Source: Mesorhabditis belari
Lineage: Eukaryota > Nematoda > Chromadorea > Rhabditida > Rhabditidae
Direction: 5' to 3'
Length of the DNA stretch: 64,000 bases
Assembly (NCBI GenBank): GCA_958450365.1
Contig: CAUEEP010000935.1
Coordinates: 703,501-767,500, forward strand
Shown: positions 1-11,500 of the stretch, piece by piece
How positions within the stretch are numbered: the first letter of the stretch is position 1
How the letters are laid out: each line of letters starts with the position of its first letter
Program-made: the position numbers and the translations under genes
The notes under the pieces: model-generated
What the model was told of the DNA's origin: nothing
Database searches by the model: none
Seen by the model: the letters and a program-made list of their open reading frames with translations, nothing else

Positions 1-343
1 GACTCACCAATCCGCTAGGAGAAGGATCAGAAGCTAGGGAACCGAGGGAGAAACCTGAAAAAATGAAATTTAATAAAATGAAATAAAATAAAAAGTTTCA
101 AAGCTCAATCTGAACCCACATTCAGTGCGCTCTCTCATTGCCTTTTGCCTTTCTAGATCCTTTTTCCAATTCCATTCACAGTATGAGTAATACATACCGA
201 GAAATGCGACTAAATTTGAAAAGGTTTAGGAAATCGTTTCAAATTCTCACGCCACAAAAAGACGCAAATAAACGTCATGGCGCCGTTCTCCAGAATCTCT
301 CGACTACTAAAAAAAGAGATGATGAAAATGAAGAATTTGGTAC

Positions 344-535
344 CTGAGCCCCTTTTCCGGTGATGAATCGTTGCGAGTTTGGTGATCGTTTTGAACTAAA
401 AATATGAAAATCACGTCTATTAGAATTCCTTACAATGGCATTGTTCTTTGTCGGTGATACTTTGAATGTCGCTGAGACTGAAACATTTCATCACATCATC
501 CAATCGACACGGAACTTCATCAGCTTGACAACCGT
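344..535 (-). CDS. Possible partial gene, two exons, unrecognised
   Basis: On the minus strand two exons with good splice signals can be read: about 535-434 (after TTTCTTTCCAG, ending before GTAAGG) and 395-344 (after TTTTTAG, ending before GTACC). They join in frame to give a cysteine-rich stretch with motifs GCQADEVPCR, DVMKCF and KEQCHC, then a polar tail. The rest of the gene would lie off the left edge or in exons I cannot place; a frame after 306 soon meets a stop. The cysteine spacing suggests an extracellular domain, but I do not recognise the family. The plus-strand reading 182-340 (start MSNTYREMRL) also ends at a possible donor and is a weaker alternative. A mariner relic lies just upstream at 781-1135. 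Confidence 0.35.
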
Positions 536-780
536 CTGGAAAGAAAAAATACAATAAAATCCCAGTCTCTTAGCTCAGGGTTTTCCGGAGATTGAAAAAT
601 TTCATCCCGGAATGGAAAAATTCAACTCAGCTCTTCAATTACAGTTGTAGATCCGTATCAATTTAGCATTATAGCGCCTACTTGGTCACAAATTTCATAG
701 AATGTTTCCAAATTGTATTAGCTTGGTTAATATGAAAGGTTATTTTTTTTGATCATTTTTAACATAACAGAAAAATTTAT

Positions 781-1135
781 TTAAACACTTTCAAAATCAA
801 ATGTATTCACCACAAGCATTAATAACTTCTTTCCAACGTCGCCCCGACCTTGGAACGTTGCCTTCTTTCCATGCCGAATGCCGTCCTCGTAAAATTGAAG
901 ATTTTTAGAGGCAAAATAGTTGGCAACCCAATTTTCGATGTCCTGCTTTTGTTTGAACTGCTGTCCAGAAACTGCTTGTTTCATAGAAACCGCTTGTTCC
1001 GAAAGAGGTGGCAATCCGATGGGACTAGATCTGGGCAGGCCTGATTTTAAATTTTTGGTCATCCATCTTTGCCGAGCTGAAATGTATTCACCACAAGCAT
1101 TAATAACTTCTTTCCAACGTCGCCCCAAATCACTT
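781..1135 (-). pseudogene. Mariner transposase C-terminal relic
   Basis: Minus-strand reading gives the end of a mariner (DD34D) transposase. Around 1010-1050 the motif CPDLVPSDCHLF (normally S-PDL-x-PSD-x-HLF, second/third catalytic Asp region) can be read, followed by DIENWVANYFASK, FYEDGIRH and RRWKEVINACGEYI. The pieces are in different frames, so it is dead. A 46-bp piece coding RRWKEVINACGEY occurs twice (about 801-846 and 1081-1126), showing an internal duplication. No terminal repeats were found around it. Confidence 0.7.
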
Positions 1136-1624
1136 TAGCTCATACACTAAGCTAATATTATAGTGATTGAATGATTGATTGCATTGGAAATTGAATGACA
1201 GTCATTGCCCTGAATCTCCTCTTCAAAATTAGTATAAAGTTAGCAAAATTTTCCGCGAAATGAATAACAACAAACAAACAATTCTTGAAAACGAGTTGAC
1301 ACCAAAAATCAGTACGACCAAGCCGGTGGGGTGGGTCATATCGAATATGTTAAATCAAAATGTGCTCGGATTTTGCTCCTTCATGGTGGCGGACGAATTT
1401 TATGGTCATAAAAGTTTGTGGTTTTTTTGTGTTGACCATTCTCAGCCGATGCATTGGCCCAAATTTTCGAATTTCTTTTTTCAAATTTCAAGTTTCATAC
1501 TCCTACTAAATAATATCAAAAAAATGAAAGAAATCTACGGTGAAATGAAAATTGACGGGCACGACAAAGTGTTGGACATTTTATATATGATAACCTAATA
1601 TAATTAGAACCAAAATGATTTCTA

Positions 1625-3469
1625 TTGGGTTGGCGAGTATTAAATGGCGTCGTCTTCGGACAAAATTTTTAAAAAAAAATTAGACCAAAACTTTATCTCA
1701 AATTTTGTTTGTCTAATAACAATTAAATTTTTGTTGTTTATACGCTAAAATTTTATCTTAATCTGATGCAGAGTTTTTTAAGAAATGATAATGGATGTGC
1801 TAAAAAGTCAATTTCTAAGGTTAGGTACCTGCCTTGGTGCGTACCCTGGGGGTTAGGTACCACAGGCGAAACTCTCATCTTCTGGCACACGGTAAAAACA
1901 TGTCCCCCTACGTTTCAGATTTTTATTTGGTTGAAAAAAAAGAAAAGAAAGCCGCACTGTACTGAAATACTTAGGGGTAAGGCTTTTTTGAAGAAAAGCT
2001 ATTTTTTTAAATGCAAATCTTTTGCCCACCCGCCCCAACTCCGTTGCCCGTATATTAAGAATGTGCCCCCACCCCGAACTACGTTCCCGGTAGTGCGCGC
2101 TTCGCTTCGCCTACCACTTAATGTGACGATTTTTGTAACAAAAATACTCAACTAGCATCCAATTAAAACGGTTATTTTATAAAATGAATTTCAATAATAA
2201 AATTAAAGATTGAAAAAAGGTGGATCTATCAGGGTGGTGCAAAAGAAACTGCCGATGGGTATCAGCTCTCATTTATCAGAAACGAGCGATGCTAACGGCA
2301 TTATTTTTTTTATGTTTTGTTCGCATATTTGTTTGCTATTTATTTCGACATTTGAATTTTTTGGTTGTTGTTTATTTTATTTAAAAATGCTTATATTTTT
2401 TATTTAGATCATGGTCGAGCAAAAGTTTCTGCTACGAGCAGCATCACTGTTTAACTTCAAAATTGGAAAGTCTGCTGCCGAATCGCATCGTTCTCTCTGT
2501 GCTGCTTTCGGAGATGTCAGTTTGTCTCTCAGGCAGTGTCAGACTTGGTTTCAACGATTCCGAGAGGGAGACGAGACTTTGAAAGATTACGAGCACGGTT
2601 CGAGGCCAGAACGAACAAAGATTCGTGAACGAAGCCAAGCTGAGGGACGTTATTCAGGCCGATCCATGCCAATCTGCTCGAGATCTTGCGAAAATATTCC
2701 ATTGTGATCATGTCACCATCGAACGCCACCTTCACGCCATTGGAAAGAAAAGTCGTTGTGGAAGATGGATCCCTCATCAACTCAGTGATGCTAACCTCGC
2801 ATCCCGCATTTCCATCGCTGGCATTCTCCTGAATCGTGCAAAAAATAGCGGATTTCTTGATTCTATCGTGACATCGGATGGGAAATGGATCGCATACGAC
2901 AACTTTACGCGAGAACGACAGTGGCTGAGCGCCGGCGAACGTGCTGTTCCCGTGGATTTCGAGCCTTGGGGTTGCCCAAGGCTCGAAATCCACGGGAAGA
3001 AGATCTTATTGACTAAATGGTGGAACAGCAAGGGTTTGGTGTACTTTGAATTACTGGAACGCATCATTCTCTCTGTGCTGCTTTCGGAGATGGCAGTTTG
3101 TCTCTCAGGCAGTGTCAGACTTGGTTTCAACGATTCCGAGAGGGAGAATGTTTATTTTGGTTAAAAAATTGTACAAATAATTTGTATAAACATATTTGCT
3201 TAAATGGTTTTTGAATCTAGCAAGTTGTTGCAAATTTTTAGCTGGATTTTAAGGGATTTTTAGCTGGATTAACCAAAAATCGACTTTTTACCACATCTTC
3301 TCTCATTTCTTAAAAAACTCTGCATCAGATTCAGATAAAATTTTAGCGTATAATCAACAAAACTTCAATTGTTATTAGACAAACAAAATTTGAGATAAAG
3401 TTATGGTTTAATTTTTTTTTTTTCAAAAGTTCGTCCGAAAATGTCGCCATTTCATACTAGCCAACTCAA
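1625..3469 (+). mobile_element. Mariner element with long terminal inverted repeats
   Basis: The element starts TTGGGTTGGCGAG and ends with the inverse CTAGCCAACTCAA, and is flanked by TA on both sides (1623-1624, 3470-3471), the standard mariner target duplication. The inverted repeats extend about 160 bp (1625-1790 against 3302-3469), much longer than typical mariner ends. Inside lies a broken transposase. The G-rich stretch 1820-2110 on the 5' side shows no coding sense. A related terminal region without a full element is visible near 40,615-40,760. Confidence 0.75.
2411..3164 (+). pseudogene. Broken, rearranged mariner transposase
   Basis: The first frame (from 2411) carries the mariner N-terminal helix-turn-helix: FKIGKSAAESHRSLC, then WFQRFREGDETL. 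A frame change near 2,625 leads into the second DNA-binding region (TIERHLHAIGKKSR), a Trp-Pro-His equivalent (RWIPHQLS) and the first catalytic region IVTSDGKWI, where the usual D-E-K-W has become D-G-K-W. KWWNSKGLVYFELL follows. The C-terminal catalytic half (second and third Asp) is absent: 3,060-3,145 is instead a second copy of 2,492-2,572 from the N-terminal part. A 22-bp perfect hairpin sits at 2,950-2,997. The protein cannot be active. Confidence 0.75.
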
Positions 3470-3794
3470 TAAAAAGTCCGCTTTAGAAAAAAGCTACTTT
3501 ACTTCGATAAGAATATTGTATCATTACCGTTTCTAGGAGTACTATAGGTATTAAACAATTGCACAATGCTTGCTGAAAGAACACATTTTAAAGAACAGAA
3601 AAATTTCAAAAAAATCACCATTTTCTTGCGACGAGATTCCCACGAAGAACCCAAGAAACGCGTAGATGACAATCATTTTCGTTTTCTAGAAAAGAAAGAT
3701 TTTTCAAAAACGATACGACACCTTGAGAAAGTCACAAAAGTTTAACAGAAATGTCATAAAAAGAAATGATTGTTTTTTCATTTAATAGTACTGT

Positions 3795-4300
3795 AAATTA
3801 GACTTCGGAAAACAAAACTTAACCAAAACCAAAGCTACCAAAACCAAAACCATAACAAAACCAAAACTAAAACAAACCAAAACCAAAACCAAAACCAAAA
3901 CCAAAACCAAAACTAACCAAAACTCGCCAATATCTCGCGACTGGGAGGAGCTAGCGAAAATCTGTTTGCAGATTTGAAATCAGCATCCAAAAATCTATCC
4001 CATAGGCTATTTTTTGTTTCGAAATTTCGAGGTCGTGTTTTGGTCCTTTTTTCGGCCGCGAGATTTTGGGGAGTGAGAAAAAGTGAAAGGCAAATTTGCA
4101 TTTTACATTAAAATTTGCATTTTACAATTTTAAATTTACATGTTAATTTATAAATTGAGTTTTGGTTTGTTTTGGTTTGTTTTGGTTTTGGTTTGTTTTG
4201 GTTTTGGTTTGTTTTGGTGTTTTGGTTTTGGTTTTGGTTTTGGTTTTGGTTTTGGTCTGTTTTGGTTTTGGTTTTGTTTGCCGAAGTCTACTGTAAATTC
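3795..4300. repeat. Fold-back element with CCAAAA arms
   Basis: The outer sequence CTGTAAATTAGACTTCGG (about 3,792-3,809) returns inverted at about 4,280-4,298 (CCGAAGTCTACTGTAAATTCG). Just inside lie (AACCAAA/CCAAAA)n at 3,815-3,920 and its complement (GGTTTTGGTTTG)n at 4,165-4,275, so the arms can pair. The centre (3,925-4,140) is unique sequence. Any reading frame through the arms is low-complexity and not a gene. Confidence 0.65.
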
Positions 4301-4689
4301 GAAATCGTCTCTTGAGCTCTAGTTTGTATAAATAATCTCTTTCGACATTTGAAGCACTGGAATTACAATTTGAAACAAAAGGAAGGAAAGAGAAGCATCA
4401 ATTTGACTCTGTGAGCTTGTGAAGCTGATCATTCAAGTAATCTCTCAAATATTTTAGAATTGATTTTGATTTCGAAAAGTGAAAAATGAAATTTTAAATC
4501 CATAAAAGATTTGAAACAGATTTCGCTTTAAATTTGCAAACAGATGAAAGCTTAAACGTAGAAAGAGCCCCCTGATTCGAAATTTCGAAATAAAAGTCGT
4601 TCAGGTATTCAGAACAAATTTTAGTCAAGAGGAAAGAACTCAAGCACTCCATGAGAATCTCCAAATAATTTTAGTGTTTTCAACTTAAA

Positions 4690-5010
4690 GCATGCTTTGG
4701 CCTGAATGCCTCTTTCTTCTTTCCCCATTCCCCTTTTCCCTCTCACATTTCTCTAATCAATTCACCTGGCTTTCCCTTCATTTCTTTTAGTCTGCAATAC
4801 TCAGAGATTCTCATTTTGTCCATCAGAAAACCTATGTGGGTGGTCCGTAACGCTTCTCGCCCCCTTAATTAACAAAATCCCTGCAAATAGAGCCAATCCC
4901 ACTTTTTCAAAAGAAATAGTTTTTCTCAACTACACTTCTCCACATAATTAGAGATTTACAGACCTAGAGATTCCTCAAAAACAAAAGTTTTAGAATAAAA
5001 AAAAAAGGTG
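4690..5010. repeat. Dispersed repeat, copy 1 of 3
   Basis: The block around TCAGAAAACCTATGTGGGTG is repeated at 5,704-5,965 in the same orientation, with a shorter, partly rearranged copy at 7,365-7,500. Copies 1 and 2 directly flank the duplicated piece of the insulin-degrading-enzyme gene (5,056-5,703). No coding potential seen; 4,300-4,690 before it also shows no gene. Confidence 0.6.
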
Positions 5011-5055
5011 TTATATTTTAATAATAAAATTATCATAAACATAAAAATTATCATA

Positions 5056-5703
5056 AAGTGGCCCCTCCAAATCATCAAAGTACCACTCAACCTAACCAAT
5101 TCCTTTTAACTAAAACGCAAATCTGAACAATCTGCCACCGCGCGATCTTCTTGTTATTTCGTCTTGGGTTTCGTGTGAAATCATTTTTAGAAAAGGGTTG
5201 GTAGATCTAAAGGTGTTAGGTAAGGAAGTTAGTTATTAACTGAATTGTCTGAACTTAATTGTTTATCTTGGCATTCCATTCATAAACTGTACCCAATAAT
5301 TCCCCCATTCCAATCAATTACTCGAAAGTCCATCTGCTACCAATAATTCTGCATTCTTCCCATTCATTTTCATTTTCCGTTTATACCGTTTTTTGCTGCG
5401 TCACTGCTCAAATCTCTAAAAGTTCCATCAACTTTTAGAGCTTTTTCATCAGCGGGGACAAGTTTCAATAGGTCGGTTTCAACGTTGTTTTGAAGAAATT
5501 GCCTTTTTTAGAATAAATTCTTGTTACCTCAGATTTTAAACAGTTTTGTTGAAAAAATTCTTAAATTCCAGGCTCTCCCCATCAACTTTCCGTCTTTTAT
5601 TCATCACGACGAGTCGTCTCTATTCGACAACGGCAACGAAAATGGCAAAACCGGGAATTGTCGTGAAAAGATATGACAATATTGTGAAAGGAGCACAAGA
5701 TGT
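5056..5703 (+). pseudogene. Inverted duplicate of the 5' end of the IDE gene
   Basis: This block is a near-identical inverted copy of 31,826-32,456, covering the upstream region, first exon, first intron and most of the second exon of the insulin-degrading enzyme gene on the other strand. The second-exon copy (about 5,572-5,702) still reads [10 protein letters not shown] and [13 protein letters not shown], but the sequence breaks off inside that exon. In the first-exon copy the start codon ATGCCG reads ATACCG (about 5,385), so the original start is lost. No further exons follow; 5,704 onward is a dispersed repeat. Confidence 0.8.
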
Positions 5704-6430
5704 CTAATCGATTCTCTTCATTTCTTTTAGTCAGCAATACTCATAGAGATTTTCATTTTGTCCATCAGAAAACCTATGTGGGAGGTCCGTAAACTCTTTT
5801 CGCACCCTCAATTATCAAAATCCCTTCAAAAGAGGCAATCCCACTCTTTCAAAAGAAATTATTTTTTCAACTACACTTCTCCACATAATTATAGATTTAT
5901 AGACCTATAGATTTCTCAAAAACAAATTCTTTTAAAAGATTTTTTCAAAAGTTTTAAAATAAAAAAAGGTGTTATATTTGAATACTAAAATTATCATAAA
6001 CACTGATTCTGTAAGTAAAGCATATAAGGAAAAGAGATAGCTCCACCTCTCAGAAAATGAATAGCTTCAGCAGCCGATTTGCCTTGCTTAAATTCATAGC
6101 ACAAGCCCAGGCCCGCAAGCGAAATTTTTGGTCCGACATTTTTTAAACACTCTTTCTTGTAAAAAAAAAACAAAGTAAACATAGACAAATTATATATCAA
6201 ACGATGCGCAAGAACACGCTCTTTCCAATAGAATAAACTATTTAAAAAAATCTTTTACTGTGAATAAAATACAAATCAACAAACACGACGCTCATTTCTT
6301 TTTTACCAACCTAATAAAATGATCATAAACACTGATTCTGTAAGTAAAGCATATAAGGAAAAGAGATAGCTCCACCTCTCAGAAAATGAATATTCCCTGG
6401 ATAAGTGAAGAAGTCTAAAAACGCTTTTTG
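5704..6430. repeat. Dispersed repeat copy 2 plus mariner N-terminal relic
   Basis: 5,704-5,965 repeats 4,690-5,010. At 6,060-6,150 the minus strand reads LCYEFKQGKSAAEAIHF, the first helix-turn-helix of a mariner transposase, cut off on both sides. About 70 bp (near 5,996-6,060) recur directly at 6,326-6,391, with a shared CACTGATTCTGTAAGTAAAG, indicating a local rearrangement. Confidence 0.55.
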
Positions 6431-7000
6431 GTAATTTAATATCCAGATTCTAAAACTGAAAATCATTTGTGGCTAGTTCTTCTGAGAAGATCTGAGAACC
6501 CAATTTTCTATGGAAAACTGGGTTTTTCGAGGTTTTTGACCCATAACTTTGTCTGGGTTAGAGATCTAAAAAAACCACTGTGATTTCCTGAATCTAGACA
6601 AAATTAGACAAGAACATTTTAAGGAAAAAACGATTTTTTTAAAAACCTCAAATTGGGTTTTTCGCCAAGTGTAGCGCGGCTCTCAACTTTGTAAGGGCAC
6701 ATCAAGATTCCAGAAGCACCAATCAGTTAGAAAATCAACTTGGCTAACGGAGGCATTCTCAAAAATCACCTCCAAAAATTTCATACGAATTCATTGAGTT
6801 CTCGCTGAGCTAGACCCAAAGAAGTGAGTCGCTACAATTCGCGGTCACCCTTTACATAAAAATTCCTCAAAATTATATTATACACCTGCCGTTAATTTGG
6901 TTTTAGTGAGAATTGGTCTTAATTTAAAAAATACCTGGAATTGAAAACTAAAGATCCAAAAATCAACACATTACATGAGTTTAATCAGAGTTGAAGTCTG
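6430..7000. other. No gene seen
   Basis: AT-rich sequence without a usable reading frame, splice-bounded exon or clear terminal repeat. Nothing further can be supported here. Confidence 0.5.
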
Positions 7001-7650
7001 AATGCTAAAGATTTTCGTAGCTTTGATTCAGCTTTGATTCAAATTTTCAACAATGTTGTAAGTAGCGAACTTTGGAACATAACATGAACAGAAAGCTTAG
7101 CTTAACTTAGCTTAACCTATTGATTTGATCTATGGTTTTAAGGGACTGTCGCAAAAGCGGCGTGATGTGCTTTCTAAAGAGTGGATGCGCTACCGTACCC
7201 CGCACAAAATTCCCTTTTGCCATTCTTTTCATTTTCTTTCATTCCATGATGAAATCGGAAACTTTGTTCGGCTTTTATACCGAGTTCCGCTGTTCTCGCT
7301 TTTCGTAAATTATTTTAAATAAAAAAAACCCTGCCCAATCATTTCTTGGGTAAACCACAAATCCATGTGAACTCAGAAAACCTATGTGGGTGGTCCGTAA
7401 ACGCTTTTCGCCTCTTTCTTCTTTCCCCATTCCCCTTTTCCCTTTCACATTTCCCTAATCGATTCTTTTCATTTCTTTTAGTCAGCAATACTCATAGAGA
7501 AATACCGTACCCCGCACAAAATTCCCTTTTGCCATTCTTTTCATTTTCTTTCATTCCATGATGAAATCGGAAACTTTGTTCGGCTTTTATACCGAGTTCC
7601 GCTGTTTTCGCTTTTCGTAAATTATTTTAAATTTATTAGGTTTAAATTTA
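7000..7650. repeat. Inverted duplicate of 33,418-33,720
   Basis: 7,000-7,320 matches 33,418-33,720 on the opposite strand. The shared sequence includes the CGGCTTTTATACCGAGTTCC motif and the stretch around GATGAAATCGGAAACTTTG. A second, shorter direct copy of the same module lies at 7,500-7,640. Together with 5,056-5,703 this shows that DNA upstream of the IDE gene was copied here in inverted orientation and then rearranged. Confidence 0.7.
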
Positions 7651-8073
7651 AAACGTTGGATGCAAATTTTAAGTTAATTTCATAAAATTTTACTCAGTAA
7701 AGTGATCATTTGAAGCACTTGAATCACAATTTGTTTTTTGTGAGCACCCATAAATATTTGGCAAGCAATGAAAAGCAATAGCACAGGCACCAGATTTCAT
7801 CAAGAAGGGAAAAGAGAAAAAAAAACTAAACATCAATTTGACTCTGTGAGCTTGTCGGAAGATCATTCGAGTAGTCACTGAAATATTTTAGAATTGATTT
7901 TGATTTTGAAAAGTGATTGGAAATTGCACAATGAAATTTGAACGCAAGCAAATCGTTGAAAATGGATAAACCTACATTTTGTTGCTGATCGCCCGCGGTG
8001 ATGTGGTCTCTTTTCTAAAAATCTAACATAATATCTCTATTCTTTTATTAGATAACTAATTATTCTATTATTA
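7650..8073. other. No gene seen
   Basis: Parts near 7,700-7,920 resemble 4,340-4,500 (for example CATCAATTTGACTCTGTGAG), so this too is repeat-derived. The minus-strand frame here has no recognisable domain. Confidence 0.4.
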
Positions 8074-8486
8074 TTAGGTTGATGCAAAAGTCTTTTTCAT
8101 TTTTTTCGTACTTCTTTTGAAAAATAACAAAGTCATCAATTAACCTATGGTTTGCTCTAAATGAAAAGTGTTTATTGTTCAATTTCCCATCTTTTTAAGT
8201 CAATTTGGGTTCACTTTCAAGCAAATTCGAGAGTGAAAACGGGTTTTTCCTTAAAATTTTTTCCTCTATAAAAAATTGGCTGAATCAATTTCTCTGAAAA
8301 TCTGAAAAAATATCTAACTTTTTGTGCCCCCCTTTTTTTTTCGGGGGTTCCCAAGCGTCTAAATGGCCAGCGTGTTTTTTTTCCCCGCCTCGGTCCAAAA
8401 TTTAGGGGGAAGGGGTTTTTTATTTGTTTTTTTTTTTTTTTGGGGGGTTGGGGGTTTTTGGAAAAAAATGACTTGCATCAACCTAA
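8074..8486. mobile_element. TTAGGTTGATGC mariner-type MITE, copy 1
   Basis: It begins TTAGGTTGATGCAAAAGTC and ends TTGCATCAACCTAA, with TA on both sides. The first 250 bp match the element at 58,229-58,749 nearly base for base. From about 8,325 to 8,465 the sequence turns into long runs of C, T and G that do not match the other copy and look like poor consensus sequence. No transposase is encoded. Confidence 0.75.
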
Positions 8487-8563
8487 TAAATAACTATTTC
8501 TATTATTAGATAACTATTTCTATTCTTTATTCTTTTCTATTCTTTTATTAGTTTTCCTATTCC

Positions 8564-11500
8564 TTACATGATCCTCGTTGAATGCGGATTGTCATATAAA
8601 TTCCAGTTGATTGATTGAAAGAATGGATGTGCGCGGATGGCATCCAAAGTGAGTCTTTCATTTGGATCTTCGACCAAGATTCTGGAAATTCATTTCAAAT
8701 TTCATTGTTCATTCTAATCTTTGAAATATTTATTCAAGAAAATTCACCGATTTATGAGATCCCGCGCGAATAGAGAAGTTGTGCAAAATTTGGGGAATGG
8801 CGGGTCGAGACCGGGTTTTCCTGAATGAAGCAACTTGATATAGATTTTATACTCAATAAAATGAATCTCTCCAATCGATTCGCCGACCCCGAAAACCCCC
8901 GGGTACAAATTTACAGCTAAATATCCTTTTGTATCATCTAAAAAGCAAAAGAAAAATCTCTAAATGACTGATGAGGTGTTCTTTGTGCGCGCGCACAATC
9001 GCTCTTCATCTAGAGAACCGCCCCAGTATAAAAGACAAATCGACACGTGCTTGAAAAACCAGAAATCGGCCAGAGAGTGCTTCCCTTTTGGTAATCCGTA
9101 AAGGGGAAAGAGCGGTGAGCGACTGAGCCGGCCTCTCCCTTTTGGGCGTCATTATGCCCAACTTTTTAGAATCAATTTTTGCTTAAAATTTTTGCCTTAA
9201 ATTTGGCTGTAATTTTGCCACAAGTTTTACATCCTGTGAAACCATTGTGTTACTTAAACAATTGTGTTATTTAAACAATTGAGAGAATAACGCAAGAAAT
9301 GTTATTCTCTCAATTGAGTTGAGACTCTCGTCTCTAGATTTTCGATTTCAAAAAACCCACCAACACCATGTGGAGCCGCAATGGCGAGCGGAATCCCGGT
9401 GGTCAACTCGTACAAAATTGCGCCCAAGCTCCAAATGTCGCATTCGGTTGTTAACTCGAACGGGTATCGAAAGCATTCTGTAAGATTACTTGAATATCTT
9501 TTAAAATCATAAAGAATGACTGAAAAATCATTACCGTAAATACTGTAATAGTACCTCATCCCCATAATGACGGTGCGGAGTATTGCGTAGTCTAACTTTG
9601 AACGAGCTTTTCTCGACACTGGTTTATGCTACAATGTTCGCTTAGGTATCAAAAAATAGCTAAAATTCAGGGCTATTTTTTGATACGAAAGACGCATTTT
9701 TTGAAAGTACGGGCGCTTTGAAAAAAATGAAATACTAAAAAACTTTTGCGACCACGCGACTGTACGAGGGAGGGGGTAGGGTATTATTACAGTATTTACG
9801 GTAGTTTTTAAAAAAGACCACCCACCAGGCGCAGCATATCCTTTTCTGAAAGAAATCTCCCCGTGTTTTCGTCCATTCCAAACTGCATGACTTGTCAAAA
9901 TGAGATTTCCATCAGATCCAATCAATAAATTTGATGGTTGAAGATCACTGAAAGCATTTATAACAAAATATTCATGGATTTTCCTTATCTTTCCTCAAAA
10001 ATTACCATATAAATTCTCCGTGCGTGTGCAGAACATAGAGAGCGCTCACCAATTGCGCTGTCCAATGAATGATCAGACATTCTGTAAGGATAAAGTGGAA
10101 GGATCAATTGAAAGATTTGAAAGATTTGAAAGATTTGAAACAAAAAATGAACTAGAGAAGAAATATGGATATGGTACCCGGTAAATCTCTTTGCGAATCC
10201 CAGAGTTGTCGGCTCGACAACAATTCGGAGCAATTCGAGAGAGCTGAACACAAACCGGACATTACTGAAAAGAAAATAGGTAATGAATTGTGAAAAAGAA
10301 CGATTTTTTTTGTAACTAACCATTTCTCGAAGATCCCAGATCTTTCGCCAACCGTAATGGAGCAGGAGCTTCTTCTTCAGCTCTAAAATATCAGAAGACG
10401 TTTTTGATTTTCAATCGCTTTACCTAAAAGGGATATCTTCGTCTTCTGATGGCCCAAAAACGAGAATCTCTTTGATATCCTGAATTTGCTCTTTAATTTG
10501 CATATTGCTTTCTCTGAATCTTGTTATTCGTTCTTTATTTGTTCTTTATTTGTTCACCTGTTTAAGATTTTCCTCTTCCGAAATAGCTTCAACGCCGATT
10601 GTGCAAAGTTCGCTTGTAGCTGATGTTGATTGATTTTCGTCACTCTAGAGATAATAATTAAAATACTTTATACATTTAAACTTGTATTTAGATGGTTTAG
10701 AAGGTTAACTATAAGATAATAAGATTGATTTAACTACAATATTAACTATAATATTAACTACAATATTAACTACAATATTAACTATAATATTAACTACAAT
10801 ATTAACTACAAGATTGACTAGAATATTGACTACAAGATTGACTACAATATTAACTACAAGATTGACTACAATATTAACTATAATATTGACTACAATATTG
10901 ACTAGAAGATTGACTACAATATTAACTACAATATTAACTATAATATTAACTACAATCTACTATATATTCTTATGATAGGTTTTCCAAAATAAATCCCTCA
11001 ATAGTCAAACCGTTTCATCAAGTTCTCTTTGTGTCATTCTCGATAAACGATCCGTGTCGATGCCGACCGAAAACGAAAGATGACGACCTAAAGATGATAA
11101 CGATTCTTGAGTTTTCTTTGATTTGCAATTTCAGGACAACTTCAGGAACTTCAGGGTCACCGGGTGCGTGGAAGTCGAGTTTTTCACAATTTTGCAGCCC
11201 GATTTTTACAATTTTAGATAGGTTTTTTGTTGATAACTTTTTAATGAAACGAATAGTTTCTGAAAGCTCATGTTCTAAGCTATCTAAATATTATTTAAAC
11301 TTCCTGATCTGATAAGGTTACGCTGCTTAAAAATGTGCGACAAAGTTGTCAAAAACTCGACCCCCCCCGAACCGTCAAGGTCCCAAATTTCAATTATAAA
11401 TTTGTCGAGCTTACAATGATCAGCTTCTATCATTTTAAGCTTTTTAAGCTTTTTTAAGTTTTCTTTAAGATTTCTTATCAAAACTGACCTTGATAATCGT

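Noticed and set aside
138..347. Plus-strand frame starting MPFAFLDPFSN
   Set aside because: No domain; the minus strand gives better splice-bounded exons over the neighbouring stretch.
8900..9250. Spliced-leader or U snRNA gene
   Set aside because: No match seen to the SL1 leader or to U1, U2, U4, U5 or U6 core motifs; kept only as a stem-loop repeat.
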